Shown piece by piece: positions 1 to 13,948 of a stretch of 64,000 bases of DNA (positions are counted from its first letter, which is position 1; each line of letters begins with the position of its first letter). Location: assembly GCA_003344405.1 (NCBI GenBank), contig NOWV01000045.1, positions 248,001 to 312,000 on the forward strand. Direction: 5' to 3'. Made by a program: the position numbers and the translations under genes. Source of the DNA: Trichoplax sp. H2 (Eukaryota > Placozoa > Uniplacotomia > Trichoplacea). The notes under the pieces were generated by a model that worked only from the letters and a program-made list of their open reading frames with translations, was not told the origin of the DNA and did not search any database.

Positions 1-1
1 C

Positions 2-260
2 AGATCTCCTAGACGTCGATCACATTCTAGATCCAGATCTCCTAGACGTCGATCGTATTCTAGATCTAGATCTCCTAGGCGTCGATCGTATTCTAGGTCC
101 CGATCTCCGAGACGTCGGTCGTATTCTAGATCCAAATCTCCAAAACGTCGATCGTATTCTAAATCAAAGTCACCTAAACGTCGGTCGTATTCTAGATCGA
201 AGTCACCTAGACGTCGGTCATATTCTAGATCCAGATCACCTAGTCGCCGGTCTCACTCTA
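2..260 (+). repeat. 33-bp coding tandem repeat in the RS domain
   Basis: About eight units of 33 bp, each built around agatctcctagacgtcg, encode the 11-residue RS unit. Early copies are nearly identical, later ones drift mostly at third positions. Confidence 0.8.
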
Positions 261-364
261 GGTCTCGTTCTCCTAAGGATCGATCAAGATCACGATCAGA
301 TTCGAAATCTGGTTCTCGTTCTCGTTCTAAGTCTCACTCGAGATCACGTTCACCTTCTAAATAA
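2..364 (+). CDS. RS domain of an SR-type splicing factor (3' part)
   Basis: An open frame runs from the window edge to TAA at 362-364, giving 120 residues made almost only of Arg and Ser with some Pro, Lys, Tyr and His. The core is about eight copies of an 11-residue unit of the type RSPRRRSYSRS, encoded by a 33-bp tandem DNA repeat that decays towards the C-terminus into plain RS dipeptides. Such a tail is the phosphorylated RS domain of SR splicing factors and related nuclear proteins, which mediates protein contacts in the spliceosome. The RNA-recognition part lies left of the window, so the exact family member cannot be named. Direction, frame and composition are certain; identity beyond an RS-domain protein is inference. 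Confidence 0.85.
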   Translation, partial: RSPRRRSHSRSRSPRRRSYSRSRSPRRRSYSRSRSPRRRSYSRSKSPKRRSYSKSKSPKRRSYSRSKSPRRRSYSRSRSPSRRSHSRSRSPKDRSRSRSDSKSGSRSRSKSHSRSRSPSK

Positions 365-2102
365 TGTAAACCAGCTCCATATTACACCATGTAGATTAAA
401 GAGGACATAAGCATATTATGTAATGATATCTTTTGTAATGTTGTAATAGATCACCTTTATCCCTTGTTTTGCTAGTATCTTAAATCAAATTTAATACCAT
501 TATATATATAAGTGTTAGGCTATGGCTCCTTGCTGCCGTATCATCTTTATGACTGGATTACGGGACGGCTGCTCTGAAATTTTTATTGTATCATCTTAAT
601 TACATTATGTTAATATAGTAAACATATCGTAATGTTGTTGATATATTACATGAAAATTAGAAAATTTGTATTTCATTGCCAAATTTGCCAATAACTTGTT
701 ACCTTTACTTGTTGAGATTAGGATAGTACACTATAACGTTTGGACGGATAAACTGAATGATAGACTTAAGGACCTTTTATATTTGACTTGTGGACTTAGC
801 ATGCCTGACTACGATGTGTTGTGCGTTCGTTCATATGTCTAACAAGGATAATGGACTTTGTCGCATCATTGGAATGACAATGTCTTATTCGGATAATGAT
901 TCGGAAGTAATAATACCGAGTGACATGATCGTACGAGGAATTCAATACGTAATCACGTTTTGTTAGTTTATTAGTAGCTTAGGCTAGATAACTACTTATA
1001 GTGCGAAGTTTGAATTTATCCATCAGATGTGCAGTCATATGAATTGCTTTTGAAATGTTTTCAACGTATCACCGGTGTTAGGGATTTGTTTTAAGAGATT
1101 TGTGTTGATATCTCTAGCAGATAACTATAAGGATGTTGCAACTAGGATGAACACACATGGAGGATTTAGCTAGCATCAGGATACAGTGAAGATTGTCGGA
1201 TTAGTTATGCATTTCATGATTTAAAAGAATAGTGAAACGAATTGTTACGATAATCGACGCAATTGGACGTATTCAAGCACGCTTTTAGTTATGGCAGTGC
1301 TGTAACATACGACAGCAGGATATGGTAGTACGGGTATTAAGAGATAAATTAACCTGCCAGGATTTATGGTAATGTTTGCATGTACGATTTAATTACAATA
1401 TGCATTTTTGCCACAATAAAACGAATACATCTTCCACAGTAAAGTGGGGATCATTGTGTGATTTCTATGGGAAACTTAAACCAACAGTAGAGATTTCAAG
1501 GATTGCAAATAGAGAAAATTTAATGATAGTTCTATCGTTGATTTACGTTACTAACACAGTATGTAATTATTGATGTACGAGTATATGCACATCAGTTAAA
1601 ATCGCAATTTATTTTCGCTTTTATCATAATGATATCGTTACATGGGCAGAATCAATCATGTCCTCTAAGTAAAAATTTGCATGTACTCTTTCTTAGATAA
1701 ATTTTCAGTTCGCGTCGCATCAAGGTTAATTGAAATGTACGATTTCCTTCACCGTTTCTGTTCTCCTAAGTCAGTAATGCTGTCGTCGTCAATCTACGAA
1801 AATGAAATAAAATGAATTAGTCAAGTAATCCTCTACTTAAATTAGTAAATAGAATACTGTATGCAAATATTAATGTGCATAAGCAAGTACTGTAATTACT
1901 TTGTAAACTGAAACTTTTTATTATCCTAGATAGTAGCGATGCTGAATTGGTGCGTGATTATAATTAATTAATTTTACTGGATCATAACGTGATGGTAGTG
2001 AAGAGATAGATTTAATATGTTCTATTATGTAAATTGGTGAATGTAAACATATGTGTTGCAAAGTGGCAGCAAAAGCTGTGTATTTCTATTGGTTTATAGG
2101 AT
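365..2102. other. 3' UTR and intergenic region
   Basis: The first few hundred bases are the presumed 3' UTR of the RS protein. I see no recognisable gene, RNA or repeat in the rest; the short frames here have no family features. Confidence 0.5.
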
Positions 2103-3181
2103 TCATTTTACAAGTACCTCTGGCCACTTTTTTTGAATGATATCAATAATATTATCAGTTACATCGCCTTGGACAACTATTTCATCATCGCCAGTTACAG
2201 AGGAGCCACAGGAAAATTTTTGAGCGAAATACTTTGAAGCTTTCTTTAAATCTATTTCTAAATATACACGATACGATAATATCACGTTACAATATTAATA
2301 CTGCAGTTTTTTAATTACTTATGGCTACATACCAAAAGTTTTTAATCCAACCACGATAGTTACATACTTTTTCTTACTTCTTTGAGCCAAAGCAATCGTT
2401 ACTTGTTTTGGCCCACTTGGCTAGAAGTTACATTAAAATATTATGGATAAGAAAATCCTGCATGTATAATTGATTTATACAATAAATGGAAGGTCAATTA
2501 TAAGAATATTTAAGAGATACATACTTTCTTTTTATTACGAATTGCTTTACCCCCTATTTGGTATCATCAAAATTGAGGTAGAAATAAACCGTTTTAGTAT
2601 AGTGAGGAATTTACTATAAGACTTGATATACAAATGCTAGAGTTATTTAACATACGTGTATAAATATATTATTATCCTCACAACTAGGTATATCAATAGA
2701 AAGTCGAAATTTAAAGCTACACATCACGTAATCTTTTTGGTGATCGTGTTATAAACTTACTTATCAAGCGCCAAAATATCTTTTAGTAAATTAATACCTT
2801 CCACATGTAAAACTTTACATGATTATACAGTATATTTAAACGCAACACTATGATAATAATACTGATCTTACATCTTTCCGTCACAATTATTACATAACAA
2901 TTACTTTATTACCTCTAGTTTGCCTTTTCTTGCTATCAGCAATATCCGCTGATTGAAGCTGATCATTTACTACAGTAAATGATAGATTGAATAGATCATC
3001 TTAGTATACTTTCAACTCATTCTTTACAAACTGTTTAAAGTTTTACAGATAGTGCGATAAGAGTATGTGTAATAAGAGTAGTATAAAGCCTACGTTTTGC
3101 CATCATATCGTCGTGAACATTTGGTAAACTGCTCTTAAGCCATTCTTTACACTTGTCATAGTCAACTCTAAACTCGCAGTA
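2103..3181 (-). CDS. DENR: Density-regulated protein DENR (SUI1 domain), 5' end unresolved
   Basis: DENR pairs with MCTS1 to promote re-initiation and recycling of 40S ribosomal subunits. Five minus-strand exons join in phase: 3094..3181 (starts [15 protein letters not shown]), 2913..2969 ([18 protein letters not shown]), 2525..2553 ([10 protein letters not shown]), 2333..2420 ([18 protein letters not shown]) and 2103..2257 ([17 protein letters not shown], then [13 protein letters not shown] and KKWPEV). The SUI1 signature [18 protein letters not shown] and the lysine-rich linker match the animal family closely. The C-terminus is shorter than in vertebrates, ending soon after KWPEV. The N-terminal CxxC half is not fully resolved. 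A segment ending at 3748 reads FLPLCTVC and fits the expected cysteine pair, but its phase does not join 3181 directly, so at least one small exon is missing from this model. Identity is very sure; the 5' structure is not. Confidence 0.9.
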
Positions 3182-3916
3182 CTGCCAAAACAGTTCAATA
3201 AGTTTTTATGAATTGCTCAACATAATTTATAGGTATCACGCACTTAATGTAACTCTATAATTTAAACACATCTAGCAATAATTACAATACACTTTAAATT
3301 ATTACCTCTATAGGAAAGGAGCATACTAAAAGTTAAAAGATAAAAAGGATATAACATTAATAGAAGCATCACCAACATTTAAATAGTACCTAGTTAATAT
3401 GCGCATAATGCATAACAAGAATTATGATGCAGTATTTCATTCAGTATTAAGGGCTGATCACTGTCTACGCTGACAGAAACAGAACTATTTACATTAACGT
3501 TCTAGATCTACACCGGTTTAATTATACTTTGCAGGCATAGAAAATCCCGCTCCTTAGAAATTTGCTGAGTAATGATATACGCGTAAAGATGTCGTATTTA
3601 CAAAATGATAATTCGTATTCGCTTCATATGATTAATTTGTTACTCTATAGGGCAATTTTACGGGTATAAAAATCATACGTAGTATCTGTCCTTTACCATA
3701 GACTCCTAAAAGAAGACCTGGGCCTAACCCTCTCGTTGTAGCCTTACCGCACACAGTACACAATGGTAAGAAACGAGAAAATTTTATTTACACGGAACTT
3801 ACTGGTTTTTATTTCGTACTATGTTTGGCCTTGGTAGAAAAAATTGGGTAAGTCTATCTTTACGTGCATTACAGTGTTATGTAGTACTGTATATACACAC
3901 TATAATTGAGTGATAT

Positions 3917-4048
3917 AATTAAGGTGCGTATGTTACTATGGTCAGACAGGGACTACTAGAGAAAGGGAATAATTTTATTTTCCGGTAGTCCTTGCTACGA
4001 CAAAGATTAAGAGAGAGCTTTCGTAAGGTAGTGCATATTGCCTTAATT
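3917..4048. mobile_element. Possible short inverted-repeat element (MITE-like)
   Basis: The segment begins AATTAAGG and ends CCTTAATT, and the internal parts also pair imperfectly (a gggactact block opposite ggtagtcc). Size is about 130 bp with no coding capacity. No target-site duplication is clear, so this is only a candidate. Confidence 0.3.
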
Positions 4049-4888
4049 GCATACGTATACGAATATAGTACCATACTGTACTCGTATAAAGATCTCGACC
4101 AGTGATGCTTGAGGCTAAACAGAAATATGATGTACCGTCCTCATAATTTTGTGTACTAATGTTTCAACTACAGTAGAAATAAAGTGGTTGATTACGTACA
4201 ATGTTCTATATAGATACTGTCTATATGATACATACATTTTAGGACGGTTAATACGTGTATAATTTAATCATTCATTCTCTACCTATTCGGATTGCCTTTG
4301 TGCAGAGGATATAGAACTACGAAAGCTAGCCACATTAGCTTAAATTATTTCGCGTCATATCATAGGAACAGATTGCAAATGTTCTCCATATCTATAGTCA
4401 AAGATGCAGAAACTTTGCTGCAAATATTATATGAAAGAAACTCAAGATATCGATATAATTTGCAATCAGCCTTTGTTTCAGAAATTGAGTGAATATGAAG
4501 AGATGATAGCAATTTAGAATTCGTCTACCACTATAAGCTTACTATCTTTAGATCATTAAGAGTTTGATGAAATGTGTACCATCGATTATAATAATAGCTT
4601 CAGATGATAGCACACATTATTATATGTAAGGCTGTTATTGATATGAGATTATAAATTATAATATACCTCCACAATAATGAACTTCTAAAGGGTATGATAA
4701 TGTCGTATTCTGGGATTCTTCAACACTGGTAGCCATATCAGAATGTTACTCTACTTTACTTTAGCTGGCAATCTATTTGAAAGTGCCTGCTATAAAATGG
4801 TCGAGTATGATCGAGAGCGCATAGCTGCTCTGTAGTCCGTACGAGAGGCATCGGTGTTTACGGTATCTCTACGCTCTATAGAAATGCA
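4049..4888. other. Intergenic, no gene seen
   Basis: No family signature or credible splice structure. A 66-codon frame starting at 4292 has no recognisable features. Confidence 0.4.
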
Positions 4889-5440
4889 TTACAGTCTGCT
4901 TACAGTGTACAGTGTACAGTACAGTATTGTCACGGAGTACTGTACACTGTATAGTACAGTACTATACTTGGAGTGATCGGATGACTTGAAACTGCATTGC
5001 TTGCTCTGTGCCGTTTCTATACTGTGTACTGTATGCGTATCTAGCATTACGTACAGTATCCTACTGGCGCAGAGCCGGCTAAGCCGTTTTAACATCTCCA
5101 AAACTGTGAATTTATACTCCCCAAGATTTAGACCTTTTATCCTACAGGTGCACAGTCGTTTTAACATCTCTCAACTGTAGTTTGTATAGTACTGTACTGT
5201 AAGATTTGGAGCACTATTCTGTACTGTACTGTACTGTACAAACCGCAGTTAGAGTTGCTAAACGGGTTTAATGCTCAGCCGGCTTTGAGCCTTGCTGTTC
5301 GCTTAGTTCGGTTCGACTCTGAACTGGACCGGACTGGACTGGACTGGGCCGAGTCGTGTTAACGTTTCGGAAAGTACGGTACAGTATACAGTGTACAGTA
5401 CAGTACCAGAAGTACTGTACTGTACTGTATCATACGGTAA
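4889..5440. repeat. GTAC(A/T)GTAC-rich repeat cluster
   Basis: Many overlapping copies of the near-palindromes GTACAGTAC and GTACTGTAC occur, often fused into longer strings such as gtactgtactgtactgta, mixed with a short ggact-type repeat near 5327-5350. Open frames through it are artefacts of the repeat. It lies a few hundred bases upstream of COQ5. Confidence 0.75.
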
Positions 5441-5738
5441 TACTGTAGGTCCGGTGTTATGAGGATGATGCAAGCCCATAGTGCAGTATAGTACAGCAGC
5501 TGGAGAGCTAACCAGATTCGACTATGCTCGTATGCTGGTCTTCAGGCGACCTCGTCATTCTCGATAAATATTTGGACTTGAAGAATGGTCTAGCCAATTT
5601 GAGCACAATATTAGGGTTATTATGCTGGTATTACTGAACTAGATGCTGTACATATTATGGTAAAGAAAGAGAGTTTTTAGACTGACGGTGAAGATCAATT
5701 CTTATCAACTGATAGACGTAGAAATTTTAGCTAGTACA

Positions 5739-7946
5739 ATGTATGCAAGAGTCGTTGCAAAATTTTATGCAGCAGTAGCAACCAAGCGATGTTCGATAGC
5801 TTGTCTAGGTGCTAGTCGTCGTGCTATTCATCAATCTCCAAGTAATCGTAACGATAGAGATAGCGAGAGAAACACAACCCATTTTGGATTTCAAACGGTT
5901 TATGAAGATGAAAAAGAAGTTAAAGGTCTGTATGATGTTACGTCGTGTAAGAAATCGATTTAGAATTGTTCTACTGTAGTTTTCTAGACTGCAGAGTAAA
6001 ATGGTGATTTGCACAAATGCTTTGATAGCCAATGCAGATTTAGTCTTTGAAGTTAAAGTATAGTGTTGAACTGAAAATGATTCTTAAGAGCTATATCAAA
6101 TTGACTATTTGCTATACGGTTTCAAATTGTGTCCAATGTAATAAATGCTTTCACATCTTTCATTTTTGTAAAACATATCATAGTGGCCGAGGTATTTCAT
6201 AACGTGGCAAATAAATATGACCTGATGAATGATGCGATGAGCTTTGGTATTCATAGACTCTGGAAAGATACATTTGTTCGCCAGTTAAATTTACAGTCTG
6301 GATTAAATATAGTTGATGTTGGAGGTGGAACAGGTAAAGTGAAGTAATTTCTTTCTTCTAAAAATCCTATTATTGTAGATGATCAGTAATTTACACTCAT
6401 AATAATATGCAGAAATAGTTGTAAACTCTTTGAGATCAAAAAAGTAAACATACCTGTATTATAGATTTATCGCAGTATTATTTATATCTACACAAGAGAA
6501 TATATTGAAATTAAATTCGTATATGGGATAGACACTGTTTTCATGCATTTCTTTGCATTAAGCTACTAAGATTATATAGATACAATTATCATTCTTTTGA
6601 TTACATATTTGTAGGTGACATATCGTTTCGGATTTTAAAATACATGAACATTCGTAATAGCCAAAGAGTAAAGAATTCAATGGATAAAAACACGCAAGAG
6701 AATATACCAAATTGTGCAATAAGTGTTATAGATATTAATCAATCGATGCTGGATGTAGGAAAAACGCGTGGAAAGGAATTAGGCTACCAAGGTGGTAATA
6801 AAGTAACACTGTAACTATGTTCAATAGATTAAGACTCTTGCCTGTAACATTTAATTGCAGATTTCCATTTTTCAGATGTAGTTAACATGATAGAGTATAC
6901 TCAACTTAAAGAACACTATCATAAACTGTAAAAGAATTTCACTTACTTTTGCACTAGACGAAGTTGTATCAATATTGAAGAGTTAGATTGATTGAATGTA
7001 CACACTCGAATATGTACAGTCACAGGTTATTTCTTTTGTATGTAATCACCCGCAATAGCAAAATTTCATACAAAAAACCTGTTCTTTTGCAATTCATCTT
7101 GCTAAAATCCGCTCTTAAAACGTAATGCACCTCATCGTTTGTATTGAGAATTAATGTATGCTTGATGTGCTTATGCGCCATGATATTATGAAATGGCAAG
7201 TGTATGCACAATTGCTATTTTTTATACTACTAGCTAATTATCAAATACCAATCTGATGCTGATAAATTTCTACTGTAGATATAAAATGGATTAAAGGAGA
7301 TGCTGAAAATCTCCCGGTGAAGGATTCTTCTGCAGATTTAGTTACTGCAGCATTTGCTATAAGAAATGTAACTAATATCCGCAAGGTACGTATTTACAAA
7401 CAACGAAATACGTACTTATTAATATACTGTATTAAACTTGATAAATTATACCATATTTAATTTGCTATTTATGAAAATTGAGAAGTATCTAATACATAGT
7501 TCATTAGGAATTGCTTTTGATATTACGTCAGATCGGACTTAAATGTGCTAAATTGCTTGTATATTATTTGCAGGCAATCTCGGAGGCATACCGCATTTTA
7601 ACTCCAGGTGGTCGATTTTCAGTTTTAGAATTTAGCCATGTTACGAATCCATACTTAAAGAGGTGAGGCAGCACACGGTATTAGATAATTATTAAATAAG
7701 CTGATCTCTATCTTGAACGGACTATTTTATAGCTTATATGATACATATTCATTTGAAATGATTCCTGTGATGGGAGAGATAATTGCTGAAGATTGGAAAT
7801 CGTATCAATATTTGGTAGAAAGTATAAGGCAGTTTCCTACACAAAGTGAATTTGCAGATATGTTTAAGCAAGCTGGATTTAGATTTGTAAGATTTCAAAA
7901 TCTTACTTTCGGAACAGTCGCTATTCATTCTGGATTTAAAATATAG
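5739..7946 (+). CDS. COQ5: Ubiquinone biosynthesis C-methyltransferase COQ5
   Basis: COQ5 performs the only C-methylation in coenzyme Q synthesis, using S-adenosylmethionine at the matrix face of the mitochondrial inner membrane. Six exons join in phase: 5739..5925, 6184..6333, 6615..6794, 7279..7385, 7574..7662 and 7733..7946, giving 308 residues, close to the animal norm. The start at 5739 begins a basic, amphipathic stretch ([17 protein letters not shown]) suited to mitochondrial import; an in-frame ATG at 5688 would add 17 less import-like residues. Family marks are [19 protein letters not shown], the SAM motif VDVGGGTG, the acidic motif [42 protein letters not shown], the [17 protein letters not shown] block and a C-terminal VAIHSGFKI. 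All catalytic-fold motifs are present, so it looks functional. No partner gene of the pathway is nearby. Confidence 0.95.
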
Positions 7947-10031
7947 TAATTTTTGTCATCTTATTCAGCTAAAGGTATTAATATTGAATTGGTATCATTT
8001 TATGGCATTAGTCAGGCTTATTTCGCCTTATATTTATAAGGTGTGATTTTTGCTACGATACTAAGTAAGATAAGCCAATTTCGCTCTTGAGCTTCTACTG
8101 ACGTATAGCTAATAAATATAATTGGAATGATATTTATGTTATGTAATTTCTTATAGATAATGAGTCTATTTTAGGTGTTATTTCTACTATAAATATTATA
8201 ATAGGCAATGCTTCGTTGTATTCTAGACAAGAAAATTAATCCAGACATTTAAAGATTAAAATCTTTTGTATGAATTATGAATGAGTAAATGACATTCTGT
8301 AATCTTAAAGGTTAAGCAGCTACTTCCATGACGACAAGAATCAAATATTTCAATTTCAGCTAGTATTGTAGAAGTTCATACGCGGCATTTCGAAAACACC
8401 TAACCTCTGTATTTTAATAAAAATTGTTGTTCACTTTAGTAAATTACTGAAACCTTTACTCTAATGCTTCCTCAAGGTAATAACATTTATGCCTACTTTC
8501 GTAATTGCTAATGCTATTATGAAGCGGTTTTATTACAGAAATTACGTAATCGTCCTTTAATTTAATTAGTACCAAATCGATCTAGTGGTACGTCAGCTAC
8601 TGCTAGTAAGAGAATAGGGCATTTTATCTTCTTTACTGAAGGACTTTTTCATCTTGGAAACATATGATATCGTATTATTACGTATAACTTAATTATTTGA
8701 TATTAAACTACTCGTGCAGCTTGTGCTAGTCATGAAATCTCGAGGTGTATTAATTAATATTTCAGACCTAAAATGCTACTTGCTTCTTAATAGTTCAGTA
8801 TGCTGATAACTGTACATAATATGCTTTAAGAGTAAGTAAGAGAAAGAAACGGTAAAGTTACTGCTCCTTTTGTTGGTTTCCAGATGCTATATGACGCACT
8901 TAAGATAATTCTTTACAATATGTTGACGTTTTCACCTATGATTCATCACACAATATGTGATCTTATGGTATGTAGAAGATGGCAATATTCGAGTTCTTCG
9001 TTCTCGAGGTTCAATTGCTCAATTTAATAGTTTACGCTGTAAAAGTCTCAAGAATTTCGAAGTGATTATATAAGAATTAAGTATTTTAGTTCCATTTTTT
9101 TCATAAAAGTCCTTGCTTATGTTATTTTGAATATTTCGGCTGCGTTCACTACTGTGGTCGATCATGATCAGATTAACTAACTTAGTGTGGAATCTTCTTG
9201 GCTGGACTTGTCGAGTATCATTTGGATAGTATGAGAAACGAAGCACAAGTTAAGCCATTCTACCGAATCTGATCTTGCGATCGTTAGAGCTTCTAGCACG
9301 TATAGTACTATAGCCGAAGTACCTCATGAATTACTCCTGATCAACCCAACTGAATATATTGAACGGTGTCAAGTCTACTTTATGCATATACCTTACTACC
9401 TCGATGTAAAGTAAGGAGTAACGAAATATAAACGTTGAAATGTATTAACTATAAACGTGCATGTATTCTGTCATTTATAGTCGATGAGACAATCAATATT
9501 TAACATACACATGATATTATTCAGGTGAGATAACGTAAGAATTTTACGATTCTGAAGATTTATAATGCATTACAATAACGGTGCTTTGTTGACTAAAAAT
9601 TATGGTTATAAAATTGTTGAGATAGATCAGTGAAACGATTATCAAATAAGGAAATGCTTTAGTTGCAATTAGGCTTGAAAAGATCCGTTAATTTTTTATT
9701 GAAGTAGATACAGTAAAGTTACAATCATCAATTTGAATGGCATGTACCGTATAGTACAATCTTCGATCAGCCATCAATTCATAAGAGTTCCAATATTAGT
9801 GATATTAAAACGCTAATAGGCACCACAGATTACATTCTTAAACATTCGAGCTCTATTAATGAATGATTTCTTACATGAAATTATGCCAAGTTTTTACAAC
9901 TTGCAATATCGAAATGCAGTAACGGAGTTAGAATAAAATAAGCGTACTATGCCTAGGCATATATTCACAGTCCAATTAAACTAGTTACAATCTTACTCCA
10001 AAACAAGTATAATGTTTGAGCTGGTAATAGC
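7947..10031. other. Intergenic, no gene seen
   Basis: AT-rich sequence between the COQ5 stop and the LC8 stop on the other strand. It holds the 3' UTRs of both convergent genes; no other gene or clear repeat was recognised. Confidence 0.45.
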
Positions 10032-11109
<1,078 letters not shown>

Positions 11110-11305
11110 CACAGTACAGTACACCCATAAAACCAATCAAGAAGCTGGATGACAATGGTAGTACTGTACACTGTGTACAGTAGTACAGTATAGTACTGTA
11201 CTGTAGTCAATAACTAGAAAGTGGGCCGTTATATTTACAGTACTGTACTATACTGTACAAACACCAGTATACAGTATCTAGTTTATCGTTTCAGACAATA
11301 CTGTA
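11110..11305. repeat. GTAC(A/T)GTAC-rich cluster with a shared 26-bp flank
   Basis: Several overlapping GTACAGTAC/GTACTGTAC units. The sequence at 11131-11156 (core ctggatgacaat) recurs with three mismatches at 33531-33556, where it also sits beside such a cluster, so both may belong to one dispersed repeat family. Confidence 0.6.
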
Positions 11306-12565
11306 CTGTACGCTTCACATGGGATGGCTAGCAAGTAGAAAAGTTTGCTTTACTTTACCCTGCACATTTCATAATGTAGTGTTTTACAACTTTCTTCCTA
11401 CCCGACGTAGTATCATTTATGAACAGATACTCTCCATTCACTCTGGTGTACAGTAGCTGTAGTAGTAATAATTTATGGGGAAAAAGTCTTTTCTAGTTTT
11501 ATTTTACCCTATGGTTGTCTCTATGGAAATATGTAAATAATCCATCAATTTACTGCTACGGTTATTTACTTGTATTCATTTTCATTTATTTTTTCCATAG
11601 AACTATAGCTCTAGATCTCTATTACAATAATAACTGTATGTGTGATTCCGTAATTGAATACTATACGTAGAGTGATCTAATAGTATTGAACCGAATTCAG
11701 TTGCAATGTAAGCCAAATATCTTCATCGTCATTTGTAGTCAATAAGTAATTTATTCTGAGTTGTTACTATCTATTTAACCGTTGATAAAGAGGACACTGG
11801 TGGATAGCCTGTATGGTAGTTTAATTTATAACTTCGTTATGCAGGCACTTTAAAACGAACGTAACCTGCTAAATACTTCGACAACTCAATATGATTGTAC
11901 AGAGTTATAGATTATTTGTTATACGACGTAGGTATCTGAGCATTTTCTGAAATATAGTAGTGATCTTCTGCAATAAGATCTTGGAGCTCTGTTTTAAAAG
12001 GTAGTAATAGCTATCGAAATTATGACTCTTATGAAACTTATAACTATTACTAAATTTAAATTAACAGTCATTGCGATGCCAACTGATCCTATAGTTCAAA
12101 ATAGAAGGCATTCGTTATACGCGTATAATTACAATTTATAGTTCTATGAAGTGTTCATACATGAGTAACCCTCAAGGAAAGAGTAAACAATGTAATGCTT
12201 TATAATTAATCATCGTATTTAATGTTTGTATGTTGATATCCTCTTGACAACAGAATGCATTGTAATATTAAATTTACATATAATTAATTGTATATGTACT
12301 ACTTTATTGTCTGTGGCTGCGGACTCGGTAAAGTACAAATGTTTTCGAAAGAGTTGATATTTGACAAAATTGTAAACATTAGACATTACAGATGCAAGTA
12401 TAAGTTTTATCTTGCAAGGGCCATGAAGTAAACAGAATATATGCGCATGTTAATGTTGTTAAAAAACATGAGTTTATGCGCACTAGATAATATCTAATCC
12501 CAGTTAGCTCAGTTAAAACTTAGCTAATGTGATAAATGTAATTTGAATTCAATCTAATTTATTAC
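11306..12565. other. Intergenic, no gene seen
   Basis: AT-rich sequence without recognisable coding exons, RNA genes or strong repeats. Confidence 0.4.
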
Positions 12566-13007
12566 CTGATATGTTTAGTACGACAAACTGTGATAGTCTT
12601 ATGATTTTCAATCTAGCGAATGGTGCAAGAGGCTAGTTGTTAGGTCTATAAAATATGCTAGTTTGGTTGTTAGTAAGTTTAAGTTGGTAGATTGGCATTA
12701 ATATATTGATTCCCTCAGAACTATATTGCTCAAAGGGCACAGTCTTTATACTAGGATCTCATAAAAATAAATTGATAGTTTTATCACGTAAGAAACCACA
12801 AGAACTAATGCAGAAATCAATAAGGTCTACACCAACACACAAAATTTGACTAGGAACAATCATAGTAAAGCCAGGCATTAAGTTGAAAATGCTATTGATT
12901 GTAATATTGACAGAATAGCTGGTAACTGCTGGAAGGGTATCGCCAGGCGAAACAAAAAGTTTTGCCTACTTTTGAAGGTATCAATTTCAGTAATTTCCTC
13001 ATAGGGC
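12566..13007 (-). pseudogene. Broken Spondin_N exon (relative of the 36-45 kb genes)
   Basis: The minus strand matches the second Spondin_N exon of the genes at 35.9-45.3 kb from a TAG acceptor to a GT donor: RKLLKLIPSKV, KLFVSPGD, YSVNI, FNLMPGFTMIVPS, LCVGVDLIDFC, SSCGFL, PIYQLKLTNNQTSIFYRPNN, APFARLK. At least three lesions are visible. One extra base near 12964 shifts the frame before the KLFVSPG block, the Trp codon of the LWDAG motif is TGA, and a TAG follows FYRPNN. Its length of 442 bp against 429-435 in the intact copies agrees with a frame change. No first exon with signal peptide is found upstream, where GTAC repeats begin. It is most simply a dead duplicate, 24 kb and two PARP genes away from its relatives. 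Confidence 0.85.
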
Positions 13008-13204
13008 CTATTAGATTATGATGGATACGAATAAATAACATCGGAGTATTAATGATAGCCTTTGTGTTTAGTTGCTAATAATTATCCTGCTTATGTAATA
13101 GCAAGGGACTAAAATCTGTCAGTTATATCAGATTTACTTGATCAATATTTTATCAATTAATTACACTCGGATACCTTGTCATGTTGGATAATAATAGAAA
13201 AAAA

Positions 13205-13870
13205 TACTGTACGTATGAACTGAATGTACTGTACTGTATGCTTGATTGTACGGATCTCGAGGGACAAATTAACAATTTGCACAGTACTGTACAGTACTGT
13301 ATCACGATAGGCTACAGTACTGTACAGTACAGTACAGTATAACTGAAATCAATCCAGCCAGTACTGTACAATGTACTGTAACGATTGGATACAGTACTGT
13401 ACACTGTACAGTATCGGCCTCTAAAATAAATGTTAGCTTCACTAGTACAGTACAAACAACCGTCGCTTTGCTGACGGTTTACGATAATGTTACACTGCAC
13501 TGTACAGTACACTGAGTGTACAGTACAGTACAGTAGAGTATCATCATACAGTACTGTACTGTACTGTACGCTAAAACTGAAATCAATCCATCCAGTACCA
13601 AGTACTGTAACTAGTTGATACAGTACCGTATGCATTTTGATCCTGCTAGAGTGTACTGTACTGTATAGTACAGTATGGTACCAATTGATGTGTACTGTAC
13701 TGTACTGTACTGTACAGTACAGTACTACAATTTATTCTGCCGAACACTGTACTGTAAGCATTTTTGCTATTTTACTGTACTGTACAGTGTACAGTACAGT
13801 ACCTCGCTAGTACAGTACAGTAGCTGGTACGGTAGTCTACTGTACAGTGTACACGACTGCAGGTACAATA
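13205..13870. repeat. Large GTAC(A/T)GTAC repeat array upstream of PARP1a
   Basis: The densest array in the window, with dozens of GTACAGTAC/GTACTGTAC units. It includes an internal duplication: the actgaaatcaatcca block at 13340 recurs at 13569, each followed by ccagta and a ggatacag or tgatacag block. It ends about 70 bp before the PARP1a TATA-like box, so it may lie in that promoter. Confidence 0.8.
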
Positions 13871-13940
13871 GGCTAAGGTGGATCACTGGATCAGCCATTC
13901 AGCGACTTTATGGGGTAGTACGGTTGTCAGAGTGCGCGGG

Positions 13941-13948
13941 TATAAATA
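13941..13948 (+). promoter_or_regulatory. TATA-like box upstream of PARP1a
   Basis: TATAAATA in an unusually GC-rich local context (gcgcggg before it, ggcagtagagcgg after it), about 155 bp before the PARP1a start codon. Spacing would place transcription start near 13970. Assigned by motif and position only. Confidence 0.45.

Noticed and set aside
3721-3860. Plus-strand start reading MFGLGRKNW before a gtaagt donor near 3855
   Set aside because: No continuing exon could be found downstream, and the reverse strand offers a better fit as the N-terminal part of DENR.
4889-5180. Overlapping open frames of 64 and 92 codons on both strands
   Set aside because: They run through GTAC repeats, their predicted peptides are translated repeat, and no splice or family feature supports them.
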